From Bifidobacteriaceae bacterium (GTDB lineage: Bacteria; Actinomycetota; Actinomycetes; Actinomycetales; WQXJ01), in NCBI GenBank assembly GCA_031255075.1, contig JAIRTF010000088.1, positions 1 through 7,257 of the forward strand: a stretch of 7,257 bases of DNA, read 5' to 3'. Positions within the stretch are counted from its first letter, which is position 1; each line of letters begins with the position of its first letter. Both the position numbers and the translations under genes were made by a program. The notes beneath the pieces are model-generated. The model did no database searches. It saw nothing but the letters and a program-made list of their open reading frames with translations, and was not told the DNA's origin. This document shows, in pieces, positions 6,018-7,257 of this stretch.

Positions 6018-7257
6018 AAACCCTCAAACGTTTCGCCCGCCAACCGCTTGGCATGACGGCCGCCATTGTGGTCTTGGTGATCACCTTGGCCTGCCTGTTC
6101 GCCAACTTGATTGCCCCCTATGACCCGATCAAACAAGACCTGATGTCAGCCAACCAAATGCCGTCCGGGGCACACCTGCTGGGCACCGATTCATTGGGCC
6201 GCGACATTTTGTCCCGCCTGTTGTACGGCGGCCGGGTCACCCTGTCTGGATCGGTGGTAGCAGTCAGCGTGTTCACCGCCCTGGGCCTGCCGCTCGGCTT
6301 GATTGCCGGCTACTGGCGCGGTTGGTTGGACAAGATTCTGGGCCGCTTGGTTGAGGTCATCTTCGCCACCCCGGTGATTGTGATTCTGCTGGTGGTCCTC
6401 TCGGTTTTCTCCGCCAACCTGACCGCTGCGATGATCACCCTGGGAGTGTTGGGGTTCGGTTCGCTGTTCCGGGTGGTGCGCGCCTCAACTATGGCGGCCA
6501 GCGGCGAACTGTATGTCAAGGCCGCCCGTTCGGCTGGGCTGCGCGGCGGCACAGTGTTGCGGCGTCACATTCTGCCGAACCTGTGGGGCCAGGTGATTGT
6601 GCAGGTGGCCATCTTCGCGGCCTCCGCCATCTTGACCGAATCTGGTTTGGCCTTCTTGGGGTTTTCCATCAGGCCGCCTGATCCGAGTTGGGGCTCCATG
6701 ATTGGCGAAGCCTCTGCTGTACTGTCCTCCCACCCGTACCAGTTGGCGCCACCAGGGGTGCTGATCGGCATTGTGGTCCTGTCTTTGGGTTTGGTGGGCG
6801 ATGCCGCGCGCGACTTGGCCGCCGGACGCAACCGGGCATCGTTCCCGGCACGTTCCCGCCGCTCAGCGCCCAAGCCGGTGGCAACGCAGACCGCCGCTGC
6901 CGATTCTGCGGCGCCCATGACAGCTGAGTCCACCACCGATGCAGTCGACACGGCGGCGCCCAACGGGGCGCAGACCACCGGGACAGACAAGGTGGGCGCT
7001 GGACGCGGCATCGGCCAAGCAGAAGCCCTGGCGCTAGGCGAACCCAGCACCGGTGCGTTGCTTGAAGTTCGCGGCCTTTCGGTGGAGTTCACACCGCCAG
7101 GCGCGACCGTGGTGGAAGACGTGTCCTTTGATGTCCACCCGGGTGAGGTGCTTGGCATAGTTGGCGAATCCGGCTCTGGGAAAACCATCACAGCCCGGGC
7201 CCTGATTGCGCTGTTACCGGCTGGCGGGCAGATCTCGGCTGGATCAATTCGTTACCA
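6014..7257 (+). CDS. Fused peptide ABC transporter permease (DppC type) and ATP-binding protein (DppD type), 3' end outside window
   Basis: One frame stays open from ATG 6014 (ATGA overlap with the DppB-type gene; GGCGAGG 5 nt upstream) to the window edge, 414 codons. Residues 1 to about 272 are a complete DppC-type permease: TM1 at about 14-36, the family motif HLLGTDSLGRDILSRLLYGGR (54-74), several further helices, and the EAA loop GELYVKAARSAGLRGGTVLRRHILPN (164-189). Instead of stopping near GDAARDLAAGR, the frame continues through a linker of about 75 residues rich in Ala, Thr, Ser and Pro. It then enters an ATPase domain from L350 (LLEVRGLSVEF) with Walker A GESGSGKT (384-391). The Q-loop, signature and Walker B regions would lie beyond the window. 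The protein would supply half the channel and one of the two ATPases in one chain. Similar permease/ATPase fusions are annotated in other actinobacteria. An in-frame ATG at codon 302 lacks a ribosome binding site, so separate ATPase translation is unlikely. Confidence 0.9.
   Translation, partial: MKTLKRFARQPLGMTAAIVVLVITLACLFANLIAPYDPIKQDLMSANQMPSGAHLLGTDSLGRDILSRLLYGGRVTLSGSVVAVSVFTALGLPLGLIAGYWRGWLDKILGRLVEVIFATPVIVILLVVLSVFSANLTAAMITLGVLGFGSLFRVVRASTMAASGELYVKAARSAGLRGGTVLRRHILPNLWGQVIVQVAIFAASAILTESGLAFLGFSIRPPDPSWGSMIGEASAVLSSHPYQLAPPGVLIGIVVLSLGLVGDAARDLAAGRNRASFPARSRRSAPKPVATQTAAADSAAPMTAESTTDAVDTAAPNGAQTTGTDKVGAGRGIGQAEALALGEPSTGALLEVRGLSVEFTPPGATVVEDVSFDVHPGEVLGIVGESGSGKTITARALIALLPAGGQISAGSIRY

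Noticed and set aside
6565..7191. 208-codon minus-strand open frame opposite the permease-ATPase fusion
   Set aside because: The plus strand here carries clear DppC and Walker A motifs; the antisense product is Ala/Pro/Ser-rich with no recognised domain.

Overview
The window looks like chromosomal DNA of a high-GC Gram-positive bacterium (Actinomycetota). Third codon positions are strongly G/C-biased. A wall-anchored protein ends in an LPFTG sortase motif, a membrane helix and arginines. Hairpin terminators lack U-tracts, one gene looks leaderless, and an oligopeptide transporter has a permease fused to an ATPase, an architecture I associate with actinobacteria. The genus cannot be told from this sequence.

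Region by region: (1) 1-299 is the 3' end of a surface protein with a glycine-rich hexapeptide repeat and an LPFTG anchor, closed by a strong hairpin (312-344). (2) 345-561 has no gene I can support. (3) 562-2121 is a two-gene AbiE-type (type IV) toxin-antitoxin module. A perfect 13-bp inverted repeat abuts the antitoxin start codon. The antitoxin gene abiEi is intact and overlaps the toxin gene by ATGA. The toxin reading frame is interrupted by a -1 shift at A_AAG_GGG, inside the nucleotidyltransferase GG motif. (4) 2092-3069, minus strand, is an HSL-type (family IV) alpha/beta-hydrolase whose 3' end overlaps the toxin gene tail-to-tail by 30 bp. (5) 3070-3267 is a divergent control region with a TTGACA promoter and three copies of a CTTCGATTAG-like element. 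(6) 3268 to the window end is an oligopeptide ABC importer operon: lipoprotein binding protein, long hairpin, DppB-type permease, then a DppC-type permease continuing in frame through a linker of about 75 residues into a DppD-type ATPase that runs off the window.

The transporter genes would form one peptide uptake system: the lipoprotein captures peptide outside, the two permeases form the channel, and the ATPase drives transport. The divergent hydrolase shares the control region and may be co-regulated, but its substrate is unknown. The AbiE module would be a self-regulated toxin-antitoxin pair if the toxin is made, either through recoding or because the frameshift is a sequencing artefact. 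If the frameshift is real, this is a decaying module with a surviving antitoxin. I see no wholly new system. The best leads are the toxin frameshift site, the repeated element at the divergent promoters and the permease-ATPase fusion.
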